Shown here piece after piece: positions 26,036 through 35,200 of a stretch of DNA of 54,531 bases (position 1 is the stretch's first letter; each line of letters starts with the position of its first letter). Made by a program: the position numbers and the translations under genes. The notes below the pieces were generated by a model. It was not told where the DNA came from. It made no database searches and worked only from the letters and a program-made list of their open reading frames with translations. This stretch comes from Phycisphaerae bacterium (GTDB lineage: Bacteria; Planctomycetota; Phycisphaerae; UBA1845). The stretch is from positions 1 to 54,531 of the forward strand of contig JAJDDP010000136.1 of NCBI GenBank assembly GCA_029260235.1, read 5' to 3'.

Positions 26036-26998
26036 TTGGCACTTGTTGTGGGTATTGACGAAGCAGGCTACGGACCCCTACTGGGGCCTCTGGTGGTCAG
26101 CGGCGCCGTATTTGAGGTCCCTGACGGCCAGGTCGAGACCAGCCTGTGGGAACTGCTTGCCGAGAGCGTCACAGGCCGTCCTTCCCGACGCGATCTGCGG
26201 CTTCCTATCTTAGACAGCAAGAAACTGCACACTCGCTCAGCTGGTTTTGGCGCCTTGGAGCGGACCGCCCTGGTTATGCTTCAATCGTCGATGCCAGCCG
26301 CTTCGAGTTTGGGCGATCTCTTGCGCCATGTTGCCCCGCATACGCTCCAGGACATGGCAGAGTATCCTTGGTATGCCAGCTACGACCCCACCCTACCCTG
26401 CGATGTCGAGGTTGGCGCGATCAGCACTCAGGCCAACGCAGTTCGTCGCAACGCCCGGGCCAAGGGCATTCGACTTGCCGGCGTGCTATGTGAACCGTTG
26501 CTCGAAGGCCACTACAACCGGCTGGTCTCCAATACGCGGAACAAGGCGGTCGTCTTGCTCGGATTAACCCTAAGAATCATCCAACGGGTGCTCAAGCGCG
26601 CCGACGGTGCGCCGGTGCGAATCCTCGTGGATCGGCAGGGTGGCCGATCACATTACGCCCGGGCGCTGATGGACTCGTTTGAACAATTCGATCTTCAAAT
26701 CCTCGAAGAATCCGAAGAGCGAAGTGCCTACCGACTCAATCGTGCCCCCTCATCGCACAGCATCGAGTTTTGTACCAAGGGTGAGGACCATCACCTGCCC
26801 ATCGCCCTTGGAAGCATTTACAGCAAGTATCTTCGCGAACTGTTCATGAAGGGCTTTAACCAATACTGGCATAGCCGAGTTGCTGACTTACGCCCCACGG
26901 CCGGCTACTATACCGACGCGGTGCGGTTCCTCGGCGATATCGACGAAGCGGTCCAGCGTGAAGGCATTGCCCGTGGCCAGCTGGTTCGGTCGCGCTGA
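26036..26998 (+). CDS. Divergent RNase HII-like protein, 320 aa
   Basis: Begins with VVGIDEAGYGPLLGPLVV, the RNase HII D-E-A-G active-site strand (D8, E9), followed by PILDSKKL (60-64) as in RNase HII. A middle strand has ILVDRQGG (D199), aligned with the V-D-G motif, and the last block is KGEDHHLPIALGSIYSK, which lines up residue for residue with K-G-D-x-x-x-x-x-I-x-x-x-S-I-x-x-K; the fourth catalytic Asp would be Glu250. The protein is ~120 residues longer than typical RNase HII, with a long insert between 65 and 195. Start is a TTG at 26036; GTG 26048 would remove the first residues. Likely RNase HII or a homologous nuclease that cleaves RNA of RNA-DNA hybrids; function not proven. Confidence 0.78.
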   Translation: MALVVGIDEAGYGPLLGPLVVSGAVFEVPDGQVETSLWELLAESVTGRPSRRDLRLPILDSKKLHTRSAGFGALERTALVMLQSSMPAASSLGDLLRHVAPHTLQDMAEYPWYASYDPTLPCDVEVGAISTQANAVRRNARAKGIRLAGVLCEPLLEGHYNRLVSNTRNKAVVLLGLTLRIIQRVLKRADGAPVRILVDRQGGRSHYARALMDSFEQFDLQILEESEERSAYRLNRAPSSHSIEFCTKGEDHHLPIALGSIYSKYLRELFMKGFNQYWHSRVADLRPTAGYYTDAVRFLGDIDEAVQREGIARGQLVRSR

Positions 26999-27084
26999 CC
27001 GCGGGTACAGCCCCTGATTGACAGGACTTTGTGGCCAAGGTATAGCAGGTGCAGCCTTTCTCTTTAGATGGAGCACCGCGTGCG

Positions 27085-27438
27085 ATGACCGTCGAAAACT
27101 GGTCGGATGACATTCTCTTGGTAGAATTGCAGGATGATCCTGCATTCACCGACGACTTGAGTGCTGCCAGCGACAAGGTGAGCAAGAACCCCAGCCTTGA
27201 CGTGTTGGTCAGCTTCGCGGGCGTGAACTATCTCAACTCGTCCAATCTGGCGGCCCTGCTCCGTCTCCGCAAAGAGGTGGCCATCAACAACGAGCGCAGG
27301 CTGCTGCTTTGTTCGGTCAACACGCATGTGTGGGGTCTGTTCCTAACCACCGGCCTGAACAAGACCTTCGACTTTGCTGACGAGGTATCTCTTGGGTTGG
27401 CCAGCCTAAACCTGGAACGATCCTCGGAACAGGATTGA
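27085..27438 (+). CDS. STAS domain (anti-sigma factor antagonist-like) protein
   Basis: About 117 residues from ATG 27085; a GTG at 27049 would add twelve. The fold reads as STAS: strand ILLVELQDD, helix, then VLVSFAGVNYLNSSNLAAL, with S-S at the position of the phosphorylatable serine of SpoIIAA-type antagonists, and RRLLLCSVNTHVWGLF as the next strand-helix. The usual D-S-S is N-S-S here. It may take part in a partner-switch with an anti-sigma kinase, none of which is visible nearby. Only 13 bases separate it from the convergent transglutaminase gene, so any transcription terminators must overlap coding. Confidence 0.82.
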   Translation: MTVENWSDDILLVELQDDPAFTDDLSAASDKVSKNPSLDVLVSFAGVNYLNSSNLAALLRLRKEVAINNERRLLLCSVNTHVWGLFLTTGLNKTFDFADEVSLGLASLNLERSSEQD

Positions 27439-27451
27439 GCCCCAGGCTGTT

Positions 27452-28432
27452 TCAATCACCTGGTTCCAGCCTGTTGAAGCGAATTCTCCACTGAATCGTA
27501 TCTGCGGGTTTTCCCTGCACCTCCAGATAGGGATAGATGAAGTAGTTGAGAGGCGGCCCTTGCTGCTTGGGTTTCAGCAGTAGATCTCGACCCGCTGTGA
27601 ATTCGATGCGGTCGCTGGGCAGCCTTCCGAAGTAGGCTTCAACCTTCTTGGACTTCCAGGCTTCGCTGGCGTCGATTGGCGTCCATCCCTTGCGCCGGTC
27701 GTTGACTTCGGCCCAACAATGATAGCCATTGATCTTACCCTCGCCTCGATCAGTCGGAATTGGAAAGCCGATGATGAATCGGGCCGGGATACCTTGGCTG
27801 CGAACCATCCCAATGAGTAGAGAGTGAAAATCCGTGCAATTGCCATATTTTGAGTCGCAAGCCCAGAGGGCATCACCCCTTCCCCAACCCTGGTCCTCTT
27901 TGCTGTAACGCATGGTCTCCAACACATAGTCATAGACGGCTCGAATCTTCGCCTCATCATCTTGCAGGCCCGCGCACTGCTGATCTGCCAATTCACGAAT
28001 TCGTCCATCGATCGGCACAAGGCGCTGGGGGCGCAAGAAGCGACTGCGCTCTGTACTCAAGTCTTCAGCTTGTATCTTTGGACGGGACGTTGAGCGCGGC
28101 GTTCGTCGGACAACAAACCGCATAACAACTTGCCCGCTCTGTCCTGGCTGGGGCTCTAGATATATCAAGCGATTGCCGTAGTTGTCGCTCGCAGATTGCC
28201 AGGGCCAAGGGGTGTCGATGTCTTGTTCGAGCACCTCCTGGCACTCCGTGTCCGCCGGCAAGGATATCCATAGGCGCATCGACTTAGTGCTTCCAGCCGT
28301 GTGACCATCCAATTGAAACCGGTATTCGAGCTCATATCGTGCCAAGTCTTGCCAAGGATCGTAAGCTGACGCCCGCGCGGCTCCCAAGAGGAGCACGATT
28401 AGACCCAAGATAGATAGAATTCGTAAGATCAT
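27452..28432 (-). CDS. Secreted transglutaminase-like protein, 326 aa
   Basis: Signal peptide 1-23 (hydrophobic LSILGLIVLLLGAARASA). The transglutaminase-like triad is C199 in KYGNCTDFHSL, H238 in INGYHCWAEV and D254 in TPIDASEA, so it should cleave or cross-link amides or hydrolyse peptides in the envelope. The N-terminal 120 residues form an Ig-like lead domain (YELEYRFQLDGHTAGST) that is common before such domains. It is convergent with the STAS gene. Substrate is unknown; a protease role is more likely than true cross-linking. Confidence 0.88.
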   Translation of the reverse strand: MILRILSILGLIVLLLGAARASAYDPWQDLARYELEYRFQLDGHTAGSTKSMRLWISLPADTECQEVLEQDIDTPWPWQSASDNYGNRLIYLEPQPGQSGQVVMRFVVRRTPRSTSRPKIQAEDLSTERSRFLRPQRLVPIDGRIRELADQQCAGLQDDEAKIRAVYDYVLETMRYSKEDQGWGRGDALWACDSKYGNCTDFHSLLIGMVRSQGIPARFIIGFPIPTDRGEGKINGYHCWAEVNDRRKGWTPIDASEAWKSKKVEAYFGRLPSDRIEFTAGRDLLLKPKQQGPPLNYFIYPYLEVQGKPADTIQWRIRFNRLEPGD

Positions 28433-28661
28433 CAGCGGTCATCTTCTCAAAGCAGGGAACGAATCGAATCACTGCCCGGAAGTATAATGCCTTTGGGAGC
28501 ACGGTTCGTTCGATAGGCCGGTCGAGAGCATACCCCGGAGGCAGAGAACCCTGTTGGTGATTTGGGCGATCTTCGATAACATGCCCAACAGACTGACAAG
28601 TGACCCCGGGCGCCGTTGGCTGTGCCGGGTCGGGAGCGTAACCGCTGGAAGATGCAATATC

Positions 28662-28832
28662 ATGAAAACCTACGCCGTATACTACCGATTCACCAGGCCC
28701 GGCGAGAAAAAAGCCGCCAACGTCACCCACTACAAATTGTCGGCCATGAACCTAAACGCCGCCCGCAAGCTCGCATTTGAACAGGCCAATACACCCGGCG
28801 TTGAACTCATCAGCGTCAAGGAAGTCGATTGA
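28662..28832 (+). CDS. Small conserved-looking protein, 56 aa
   Basis: ATG 28662 (MKTYAVYYRFTRPG) with GGAAG eleven bases before it. The product looks like an alpha/beta mini-domain: strand TYAVYYRF, a basic turn, a helix MNLNAARKLAFEQANT and a last strand VELISVKEVD. No signal peptide or membrane helix. Codon use looks like that of neighbours and the frame ends 68 bases before the peptidase gene, so it is probably real. I do not know the family. Confidence 0.6.
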   Translation: MKTYAVYYRFTRPGEKKAANVTHYKLSAMNLNAARKLAFEQANTPGVELISVKEVD

Positions 28833-28900
28833 TCCACCCGCTCTGATAGCAGCTCAAGCATTGATCATTAAGGTTCCACAGCGTCCGAGGAGACAGAAGC

Positions 28901-31750
28901 ATGATTCGCCGAACTTGCCTATTGTTCGTGTTCCCGACTTTGGGGCTTGCATCAGCCTGTGCGCAGACCTCGACTTCGTGGACCCAGTTATCCCACTCCA
29001 CCTGTCGCGTAGATGAGTTCCTGGCTGGCTCTCCCAACAGCGACGGTCGAGGCGTGGTCATAGCTGTTCTGGATACGGGTGTGGATCCTTCCATCCCCGG
29101 CCTGACCCAGACGCCCGACGGCCAAGTCAAGGTGATTGATGTTCAGGATTTCACGGGCCAAGGCGACGTCGAGCTGCACCGCGTTCGGCTCGACGCAGAA
29201 GGAAAGCTGATCAATCACAGCGACGATGGCGATCCGATTGCGTACACACTCCCGGCCCTTCCTGACGGCGGCAGCGAGGAGCGGCGATTCTGGTTCGGCT
29301 TTTTCGATGAAGGGAAATTCATCAACTCCTCCGTGCCCGACCTAAACATGAACGGCAGCACCGAAGATCAGTTCCCCATTTGCGTGACCGCGTTGGTCGG
29401 TGACGGCGACGATCAAGCCATCTGCCTTGTGGATACCAACATGGACCGCAGCTTTGCCGACGAGAAGCCGCTGCATAATTACAAGATCAGCTTTGATACG
29501 TTCACCCTGCATCGCGACAAGCCTGAAGACCAAATCGTGCCGGTCACCTTTGCAGCCAATATCTTCTTGCGACAAGCGAAAGTGGTGTTCCATTACGATG
29601 ATGGCGCCCACGGCACGCATGTGGCTGGCATAGCCGCCGGTTATCGCATCAATAATCAAGACGGTTTCAACGGCATCGCCCCCGGGGCCAAGATCATCAG
29701 CCTGAAAATCGGCCAAAACGCAGTCGGTGGGGTGAGCACCAGCGAGAGTATCAAGAAAGCCCTTGAGTACGCCGGACGCTTCGCACGCGAACACGGCATG
29801 CCTGTGGTTTGCAACCTCTCCTATGGCGTTGAATCTGTTATTGACGGACATTCCGACATCGACGAGGTCATGAACGTATTCTTGCGCAAGAACCCTTATC
29901 TTGTCTTCTGTTCATCGGCAGGCAACGAAGGCCCTGGACTTTCCAGCGTAGGGACTCCCTCCGCCGCGACCGAAATCATCACCGTAGCCGCCATGCTTGC
30001 GGCTGACAGCGGAAGAGACGTGCAGGGTTATGTGATGAACGACCCGGTGATAACGGTCTTCAGCTCCCGCGGTGGTGAGCTGGACAAACCAGACATCGCC
30101 ACACCAGGTTGGTCGACATCGACAGTGCCTCGATGGGTCACTCGGGGAGACTACTGGGCAGGCACGAGCATGGCCAGCCCTTACGCGGCAGGCCTGTGCG
30201 CTATCTTGATCTCCGATGCACGAGCCCAGAACCCTGGCGTTGACGTTCGAGCTTGCGATGTTCGGACGGCCTTGACCGCAACCGCCCGCCCCGTCGTTGG
30301 GGCAGGGGCCCTAGGCATGGGCGCTGGAATGCCCAGCCTCCCAGCGGCTGCCAAGCTCCTGAATCAACTGGTTGCATCGTCGAAAACTGACCCGATCCTA
30401 GGCTACGACATCACCACCCGCAGTCCTCACGCATACAAAGGGCAATCCAGAGCTGCGTATTGGAGAGGAACCTATTTCCCTTCGGATGAGCCACAGGTCT
30501 TCGCGATCAGACCCGTGTTCGCGCCGACGACCGACGCATCGACGCGCACATCATTCACTCGCAAGTTTGAGCTTCACTCGCGTAGCCCCTGGTGCAAGAT
30601 CACCCAGAAAGACACCTACCTGCGAAGCGAACAATCTGCCCGCGTGGGCGTCCAGTATGACCCTGCCCAATTGACCGAGCCGGGCCTCCATGTGGGCGTC
30701 GTTGACGCGCTGGCCGATGGGCGAACCGCCTTTCAACTGATCACCAGCATCATCATCCCTTACAGAGTAGGCCCTTCAGAAAACTTTCAGCTTATGCTTG
30801 AGAATCAAACAGTCAAAGGTTGGAGCCCATCAAGATATTTCTTCGCCGTCCCGGCCGGAGCGTCAGCCATGAAGTTGACCCTGTCGGCCCCGAAGAACCA
30901 ACTCTCCAAAGCCAGCTTCGAACGGATTTATGACCCCACAGGGAAGCGGTATCGAATCCGCAGCAACAAACTCGATACACCCAACGGCACAACCGAGGTA
31001 TCGTGGAGCATCGTCGATGAGCTCATGCCGGGCGTGTGGGAAGTCCCGGTGGTTGCTGATCGACCGGACAAAGAATGGCCCTTCGACCTGGGCGTGCGCT
31101 TCTTCGGCTTGCATGCAGAGCCAAGTTCAATCCACGAGGGTGGAATGGACAGCCCATCTGGAGACTTGGTTGTGACCAACCTCTTTGAGACGCCACTACC
31201 CGCCGTCGCCAGCGGAACCATCGAGGGATTTCGCATGCAAGAAGAGGACGAGTTCAAAGGCCTCAAGGATACGCTTTCCTATTCAATGACAGTCAACGAG
31301 AACTGCAACAGGGTCCGCTACACCGTAGAGATGACGCCAGAAGCCTATGCTACAACGACAGACATCGGCATTTCCATCGAACAGGACGGGGCAGAGATTT
31401 TCAGCGACGCCTTCAGCAACCGTACCGCGACGGGCGTCGCTTCGGTCTCTCCGGGCAGCAGCATCAAGCTGATTATCCGCGGCGGGTTCGCTGTCTCAGA
31501 CGACGAGCGGGCTACGCCCGTTACCGTCAAATTCGATCAGCTGTTCAAAGAGCCGACAAGTGTTTCTGTGACGCAAGGTGACAGCTCACGCCTGAGCCTA
31601 GTACCCGGCGTGCCAGTCCAATTGCAGTTTAAAACCAACAAAGACCTACCCACCGCGCCGGACGGACAGCACCTCGTGGGCTACATCAGTATCCGTGAGC
31701 GATCAAGCAACGACGAAGCGTTACGGGTTGGGATCGATATTGAGCCTTAG
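28901..31750 (+). CDS. S8 family serine peptidase, tripeptidyl-peptidase II-like, 949 aa
   Basis: Start ATG 28901 behind GAGGAGA. Signal-like N-terminus with C20 (LGLASAC), possibly a lipoprotein. Catalytic triad: D58 in VIAVLDTGVDP, H237 in DGAHGTHVAGI, S423 in YWAGTSMASPY, with oxyanion Asn N342 in SSAGNEGPG. The ~180-residue gap between Asp and His is much longer than in subtilisin and matches the TPP II group. The C-terminal ~500 residues are beta-rich domains as in TPP II. It should hydrolyse peptides outside the cytoplasm. A palindrome lies just downstream in the convergent gap with the HD-GYP gene. Confidence 0.93.
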   Translation: MIRRTCLLFVFPTLGLASACAQTSTSWTQLSHSTCRVDEFLAGSPNSDGRGVVIAVLDTGVDPSIPGLTQTPDGQVKVIDVQDFTGQGDVELHRVRLDAEGKLINHSDDGDPIAYTLPALPDGGSEERRFWFGFFDEGKFINSSVPDLNMNGSTEDQFPICVTALVGDGDDQAICLVDTNMDRSFADEKPLHNYKISFDTFTLHRDKPEDQIVPVTFAANIFLRQAKVVFHYDDGAHGTHVAGIAAGYRINNQDGFNGIAPGAKIISLKIGQNAVGGVSTSESIKKALEYAGRFAREHGMPVVCNLSYGVESVIDGHSDIDEVMNVFLRKNPYLVFCSSAGNEGPGLSSVGTPSAATEIITVAAMLAADSGRDVQGYVMNDPVITVFSSRGGELDKPDIATPGWSTSTVPRWVTRGDYWAGTSMASPYAAGLCAILISDARAQNPGVDVRACDVRTALTATARPVVGAGALGMGAGMPSLPAAAKLLNQLVASSKTDPILGYDITTRSPHAYKGQSRAAYWRGTYFPSDEPQVFAIRPVFAPTTDASTRTSFTRKFELHSRSPWCKITQKDTYLRSEQSARVGVQYDPAQLTEPGLHVGVVDALADGRTAFQLITSIIIPYRVGPSENFQLMLENQTVKGWSPSRYFFAVPAGASAMKLTLSAPKNQLSKASFERIYDPTGKRYRIRSNKLDTPNGTTEVSWSIVDELMPGVWEVPVVADRPDKEWPFDLGVRFFGLHAEPSSIHEGGMDSPSGDLVVTNLFETPLPAVASGTIEGFRMQEEDEFKGLKDTLSYSMTVNENCNRVRYTVEMTPEAYATTTDIGISIEQDGAEIFSDAFSNRTATGVASVSPGSSIKLIIRGGFAVSDDERATPVTVKFDQLFKEPTSVSVTQGDSSRLSLVPGVPVQLQFKTNKDLPTAPDGQHLVGYISIRERSSNDEALRVGIDIEP

Positions 31751-31802
31751 CAGGGAATCGGAGGTCGCTCTCGTCGCGGTGTTTCGAGCGGCAGGATGGG
31801 CT

Positions 31803-31814
31803 AGCCCGCGGGCT
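31803..31814. other. 12-base palindrome in convergent gap
   Basis: AGCCCGCGGGCT is self-complementary. It sits four bases before the stop of the HD-GYP gene (minus, stop at 31818) and 52 bases after the subtilase stop. It could act as part of a bidirectional terminator, but there is no T-run. Low confidence. Confidence 0.3.
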
Positions 31815-31817
31815 GGT

Positions 31818-33473
31818 TCACACCGGGGTTAGTTCTGGCTCGTCCTCGGGTGACCAGTGACTGCTGCGGATTTTGTCGAACTCGGCTTGGCATTGAAGGA
31901 AGGCATCGACCACGTCCGGATCGAAATGCTCACCGCGCTCGGCTTTGATGATGCCTATTGCCTTTGGGTGGGACCGCGGGGCTGAATATCGCCGACGAGA
32001 GGTGATCGCATCGTAGGCATCGACCAAGGCGATGATTCGTGCACACAACGGGATCTGCCTACCCCTCAAGCCGCGAGGATACCCTTTCCCATTGAATCGC
32101 TCGTGGTGGCAGTAGGCGATATCCACGCACATCTGCAACAACGGCACCGAACCGGTCTTGACCATGGCGAACTCGAGAGTTTGCCGCCCGATGTCCGTAT
32201 GCGTTTTCATGATCTCGAATTCTTCGTCGGTCAGTTTGCCGGGTTTCGTCAGAATGTCATCCGGTATGCCCACTTTTCCGATGTCGTGCAGCGGCGCCGC
32301 TAAGCGAAGATCTTGCAGAAACTGGGCTGAAATGCTCTCGGCATGTCTTGGCATACCGCGCAGTTGCTCTGCGACAATCCGTGCGTAGCGAGATACGCGA
32401 TCCAGATGAGAGGTCGTTTCTTCATCGCGATACTCAGCCAATCGTCCGATTGTTTGGAGCAGCACATCCACCGAATCCTGAAGCCGTTGCATCTGCTGCA
32501 GATTGCTGATGGCGATAGCTGCAGAATGAGCCACTGAGTTGACGCAGTGGATTTCATGGGGTTCAAACGACTTCCCATCACCACGCTCGGTGACGTTTAG
32601 CACACCGATGGTCTCTTCGACGCCGGTTTCAGTCCTGCTGATCAGGGGCGTGCATAAGAACGAATCCGTTTCATACCGCACGGGAAGATCACCACCGTGT
32701 GAATCCTGGTGTGTCTTCGCAGCCAACGATTTCCCGGTGGTAAAGACTTGCCCAGCTACACCATGGAGGGACTCGACTCGAATGCGGGCGACGACCTCCT
32801 GTTCAATGCCCACGGCAGCCACACAGGTCAAGTGTTGCCCATCTGACTCCTTGAGCATCAACGAAATCCTCCTGCTGCCCGTCACATTTTCGACGGTCCC
32901 CACCACAAGCTTGTAGACCTGTTCGAGATCAGTCGTTTTGTTGAGGGCCTGGGCGTAGGAATAGAGGATTTCCAGCTGGCGGGTTTTGTCGGAAACCTGA
33001 TCCGACAGCTGCGTGTTCATACTGTCGAGCTTCCGGTAAGCCCGGTTCAACCGAGTCAACGTACGTACCCGAGCCAGCAACTCATTGGGAGCAAAGGGCT
33101 TGGACATGTACTCTTCGGCCCCCGCATCGAGGCCGGCGATGACATCTTCGGTCTGGGACATGCCGGTTAGGAGGATGATGGGAATACGACTTGTAGCCTG
33201 ATCGTTCTTGAGCTGGCGCGTAGCCTCAAGTCCATCCATGACGGGCATATGGACGTCCATGACGATGACATCCGGTTGAGACTCATGGGCTACGTCAATG
33301 GCACCTCGACCAGTACTTGCAGAAACAACTTCAAAGCCCTTGGATTCAAAGGCGATGCGCAGCACGCGCAGGAGAACAGCCTCGTCATCCACGATCAACA
33401 CCCGAGGACAGAGACGCCCATCACGGGATTTTGAGCCGTCTGCTGCAGAAATATGTTCTTCGAACAATGCCAT
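31818..33473 (-). CDS. Response regulator with GAF and HD-GYP output (c-di-GMP phosphodiesterase-like)
   Basis: 551 residues. Receiver domain 23-140: acidic pocket D29-D30, phospho-acceptor D73 in VIVMDVHMPVMDG, K125 in SKPFAPNE. A coiled-coil linker, then a GAF domain at ~165-330. HD-GYP domain ~340-545: H396-D397 in APLHDIGKVGIP, and HHERFNGKGYP at 456-466 with an intact G-Y-P. HD-GYP enzymes degrade cyclic di-GMP to GMP. So phosphorylation of D73 should control c-di-GMP breakdown. The cognate kinase is not adjacent; the PAS/GAF histidine kinase at 40497 is a candidate only by proximity. No signal peptide. Confidence 0.93.
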   Translation of the reverse strand: MALFEEHISAADGSKSRDGRLCPRVLIVDDEAVLLRVLRIAFESKGFEVVSASTGRGAIDVAHESQPDVIVMDVHMPVMDGLEATRQLKNDQATSRIPIILLTGMSQTEDVIAGLDAGAEEYMSKPFAPNELLARVRTLTRLNRAYRKLDSMNTQLSDQVSDKTRQLEILYSYAQALNKTTDLEQVYKLVVGTVENVTGSRRISLMLKESDGQHLTCVAAVGIEQEVVARIRVESLHGVAGQVFTTGKSLAAKTHQDSHGGDLPVRYETDSFLCTPLISRTETGVEETIGVLNVTERGDGKSFEPHEIHCVNSVAHSAAIAISNLQQMQRLQDSVDVLLQTIGRLAEYRDEETTSHLDRVSRYARIVAEQLRGMPRHAESISAQFLQDLRLAAPLHDIGKVGIPDDILTKPGKLTDEEFEIMKTHTDIGRQTLEFAMVKTGSVPLLQMCVDIAYCHHERFNGKGYPRGLRGRQIPLCARIIALVDAYDAITSRRRYSAPRSHPKAIGIIKAERGEHFDPDVVDAFLQCQAEFDKIRSSHWSPEDEPELTPV

Positions 33474-33940
33474 CTGCTACCTGCGATAGTCTCTTGGCCC
33501 GAGGTTTTTGACTGACTGAACTCACACATCGGATCGGCCGACCCTTCGGGTCCGCAACAATCACACCTAAGATTGATCGGTTGGCTGGTCCTTGGAGTTT
33601 CGCTTGCTCTGACGAACATCGCGCACCTATGGGACGTGGTGTGCAGTGCCCCCATAGCTTGGGCGATTCTGGAACACCGCAAGCCCAGGGCTTCGAGGCG
33701 ACCAAGTGCCCCGTATGCGACTCGAAGGGTCGAGGGATGCCCTTGGACTGTGGATTAGCGGACGTTGCGAGTTACCAACCACATACGACGGGCTTAGTGC
33801 GATCCGAAGGCGCACGTTTGCCTGCTTGGGCGCCCGTGTTTCTTTGCGTCGAACGTTGGACTTGGGGCGCGGCAGCAGCCAAGCCAGGCCGCGGAAACTA
33901 AGGCCTGTTCGGGCAAAGCCATCAGGCCTAGAATCCTAGA
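33474..33940. other. Divergent intergenic region, 467 bases
   Basis: Between the HD-GYP regulator (minus) and the EEP hydrolase (plus). Contains promoters for both. GACCC-TTC-GGGTC forms a small hairpin at about 33540-33553 without a T-run. A 106-codon plus frame (33581-33901) includes CPVCDSKGRG, resembling a DnaJ-type zinc motif, but it starts at TTG without a ribosome site and the flanks are not protein-like. TAGAAT lies at 33929-33934, ending six bases before the ATG at 33941. Confidence 0.5.
33929..33934 (+). promoter_or_regulatory. Possible -10 element directly before the EEP start
   Basis: TAGAAT ending six bases before ATG 33941; no Shine-Dalgarno site is present, so transcription would give a leaderless or nearly leaderless mRNA. 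No good -35 is visible at 16-18 bases upstream, so this is tentative. Confidence 0.3.
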
Positions 33941-35113
33941 ATGATAGCAGCGATGATTCGATGCCTCATCCCGGTGGCTGCGGCGCTAGGCGGTGCAGAC
34001 CATCCTGGCCACGTGCGCTTTGCGACTTTCAACATCTGGGAGTTGACCACGACCAAGTTAGAGCAGGTAGATCGCCTCGGCCGAGGCACAAATCCTCAAC
34101 TCCAAGGTGCCGCCGAGATCATTCAGCGCATCAGGCCCGATGTCTTGCTGATCAATGAAATCGACTTTGACGCCCAATATCGAGCCAACGCGCAGTTGTT
34201 TATTGATCGCTATCTAATGGTCAGCCAGCAGCAGCAGAAACCGATCAGCTACCCGCATGTGTTCTTCGAGGCCGTCAACACCGGACTGCCCACGGGCATG
34301 GATCTGGACAATGACGGCAAGATGGACGGCCCGGCCGACGCCTTTGGATTCGGCCGCTATCCAGGTCAATACGGGATGGCCCTGCTAAGCCGATTTCCAA
34401 TCCACCCCAAGGAAGTCCGAACTTTTCAGGATTTTCTCTGGAGGGGCATGCCCGACAATCTCATGCCCGACGGATCGCATGACAAACCAGGGTGGTACAA
34501 CGCTAAGGAATCTGCGATCTTCCGCCTGGCTAGCAAGAGCTTTTGGGATGTACCCATCACCTTGGGAGGCTCCAAGGTCATCCATGTGCTAGCCTGCCAC
34601 CCGACGCCACCGGTCTTCGATGGGCCTGAGGACCGCAACGGCAGGCGCAACCACGACGAAATCCGCATGCTCGTGGACTATGTCACCAGCGGAGCCGCGG
34701 CCGAGTATCTTGTGGACGACCGCGGACGACGCGGAGGATTAGATTCCGGGACTTCCTTCGTCGTTCTCGGCGACCTAAACGCCGATCCGGAGAAAGACCC
34801 GGCCGCTTACGGACGACCGGCAATCGTCAGGCTACTAAGTCATCCCCGTGTCCATGATCCCATGCCAACCCGGCACAATTCTGGACGACCCGAAACCGCC
34901 GAAGTTGCTCCTGCAGCCCGGACTTGCGAATTTGGTCGCATAGACTATGCCCTGCCAAGCAAAGGCCTACGGCTGCATGAAAGTGGTGTCTATTCGCCTG
35001 ACCCGACTCACCCTCAATATCGGCTGGTGCAAGAAACAGCGGCCTCAAGCGATCACCGTTTGGTTTGGGTGGACCTTGTTTGGGATGCCGAGCAAGACAA
35101 TCCGATCCCGTGA
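33941..35113 (+). CDS. Secreted endonuclease/exonuclease/phosphatase (EEP) family hydrolase
   Basis: 390 residues, N-terminal hydrophobic segment (MIAAMIRCLIPVAAALGG) as signal. EEP residues are in order: N31 in FATFNIWEL, E73 in LINEID, HP in ACHPTPP, D-x-N in LGDLNADP, and D-H in SSDHRLVWVDL. These form the Mg-dependent active site shared by DNase I, sphingomyelinases and inositol phosphatases. Length and insertions (DLDNDGKMDGPADAFG, Asp-rich and calcium-loop-like) suggest a phosphodiesterase or phosphatase acting outside the cytoplasm. Substrate unknown. No Shine-Dalgarno site upstream. Confidence 0.88.
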   Translation: MIAAMIRCLIPVAAALGGADHPGHVRFATFNIWELTTTKLEQVDRLGRGTNPQLQGAAEIIQRIRPDVLLINEIDFDAQYRANAQLFIDRYLMVSQQQQKPISYPHVFFEAVNTGLPTGMDLDNDGKMDGPADAFGFGRYPGQYGMALLSRFPIHPKEVRTFQDFLWRGMPDNLMPDGSHDKPGWYNAKESAIFRLASKSFWDVPITLGGSKVIHVLACHPTPPVFDGPEDRNGRRNHDEIRMLVDYVTSGAAAEYLVDDRGRRGGLDSGTSFVVLGDLNADPEKDPAAYGRPAIVRLLSHPRVHDPMPTRHNSGRPETAEVAPAARTCEFGRIDYALPSKGLRLHESGVYSPDPTHPQYRLVQETAASSDHRLVWVDLVWDAEQDNPIP

Positions 35114-35200
35114 TCTTGAAAACAAAGACGCCTGCCGTTACGTTCACAGGGCCAGGGCATTGCCTTCCCGTTCCGCCCTTTCGTCCGCAGGAGATATGAC

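Noticed and set aside
33581-33901. 106-codon plus frame with CPVCDSKGRG (DnaJ-like zinc motif)
   Set aside because: TTG start without a ribosome site, flanks not protein-like, no other zinc motif repeats.
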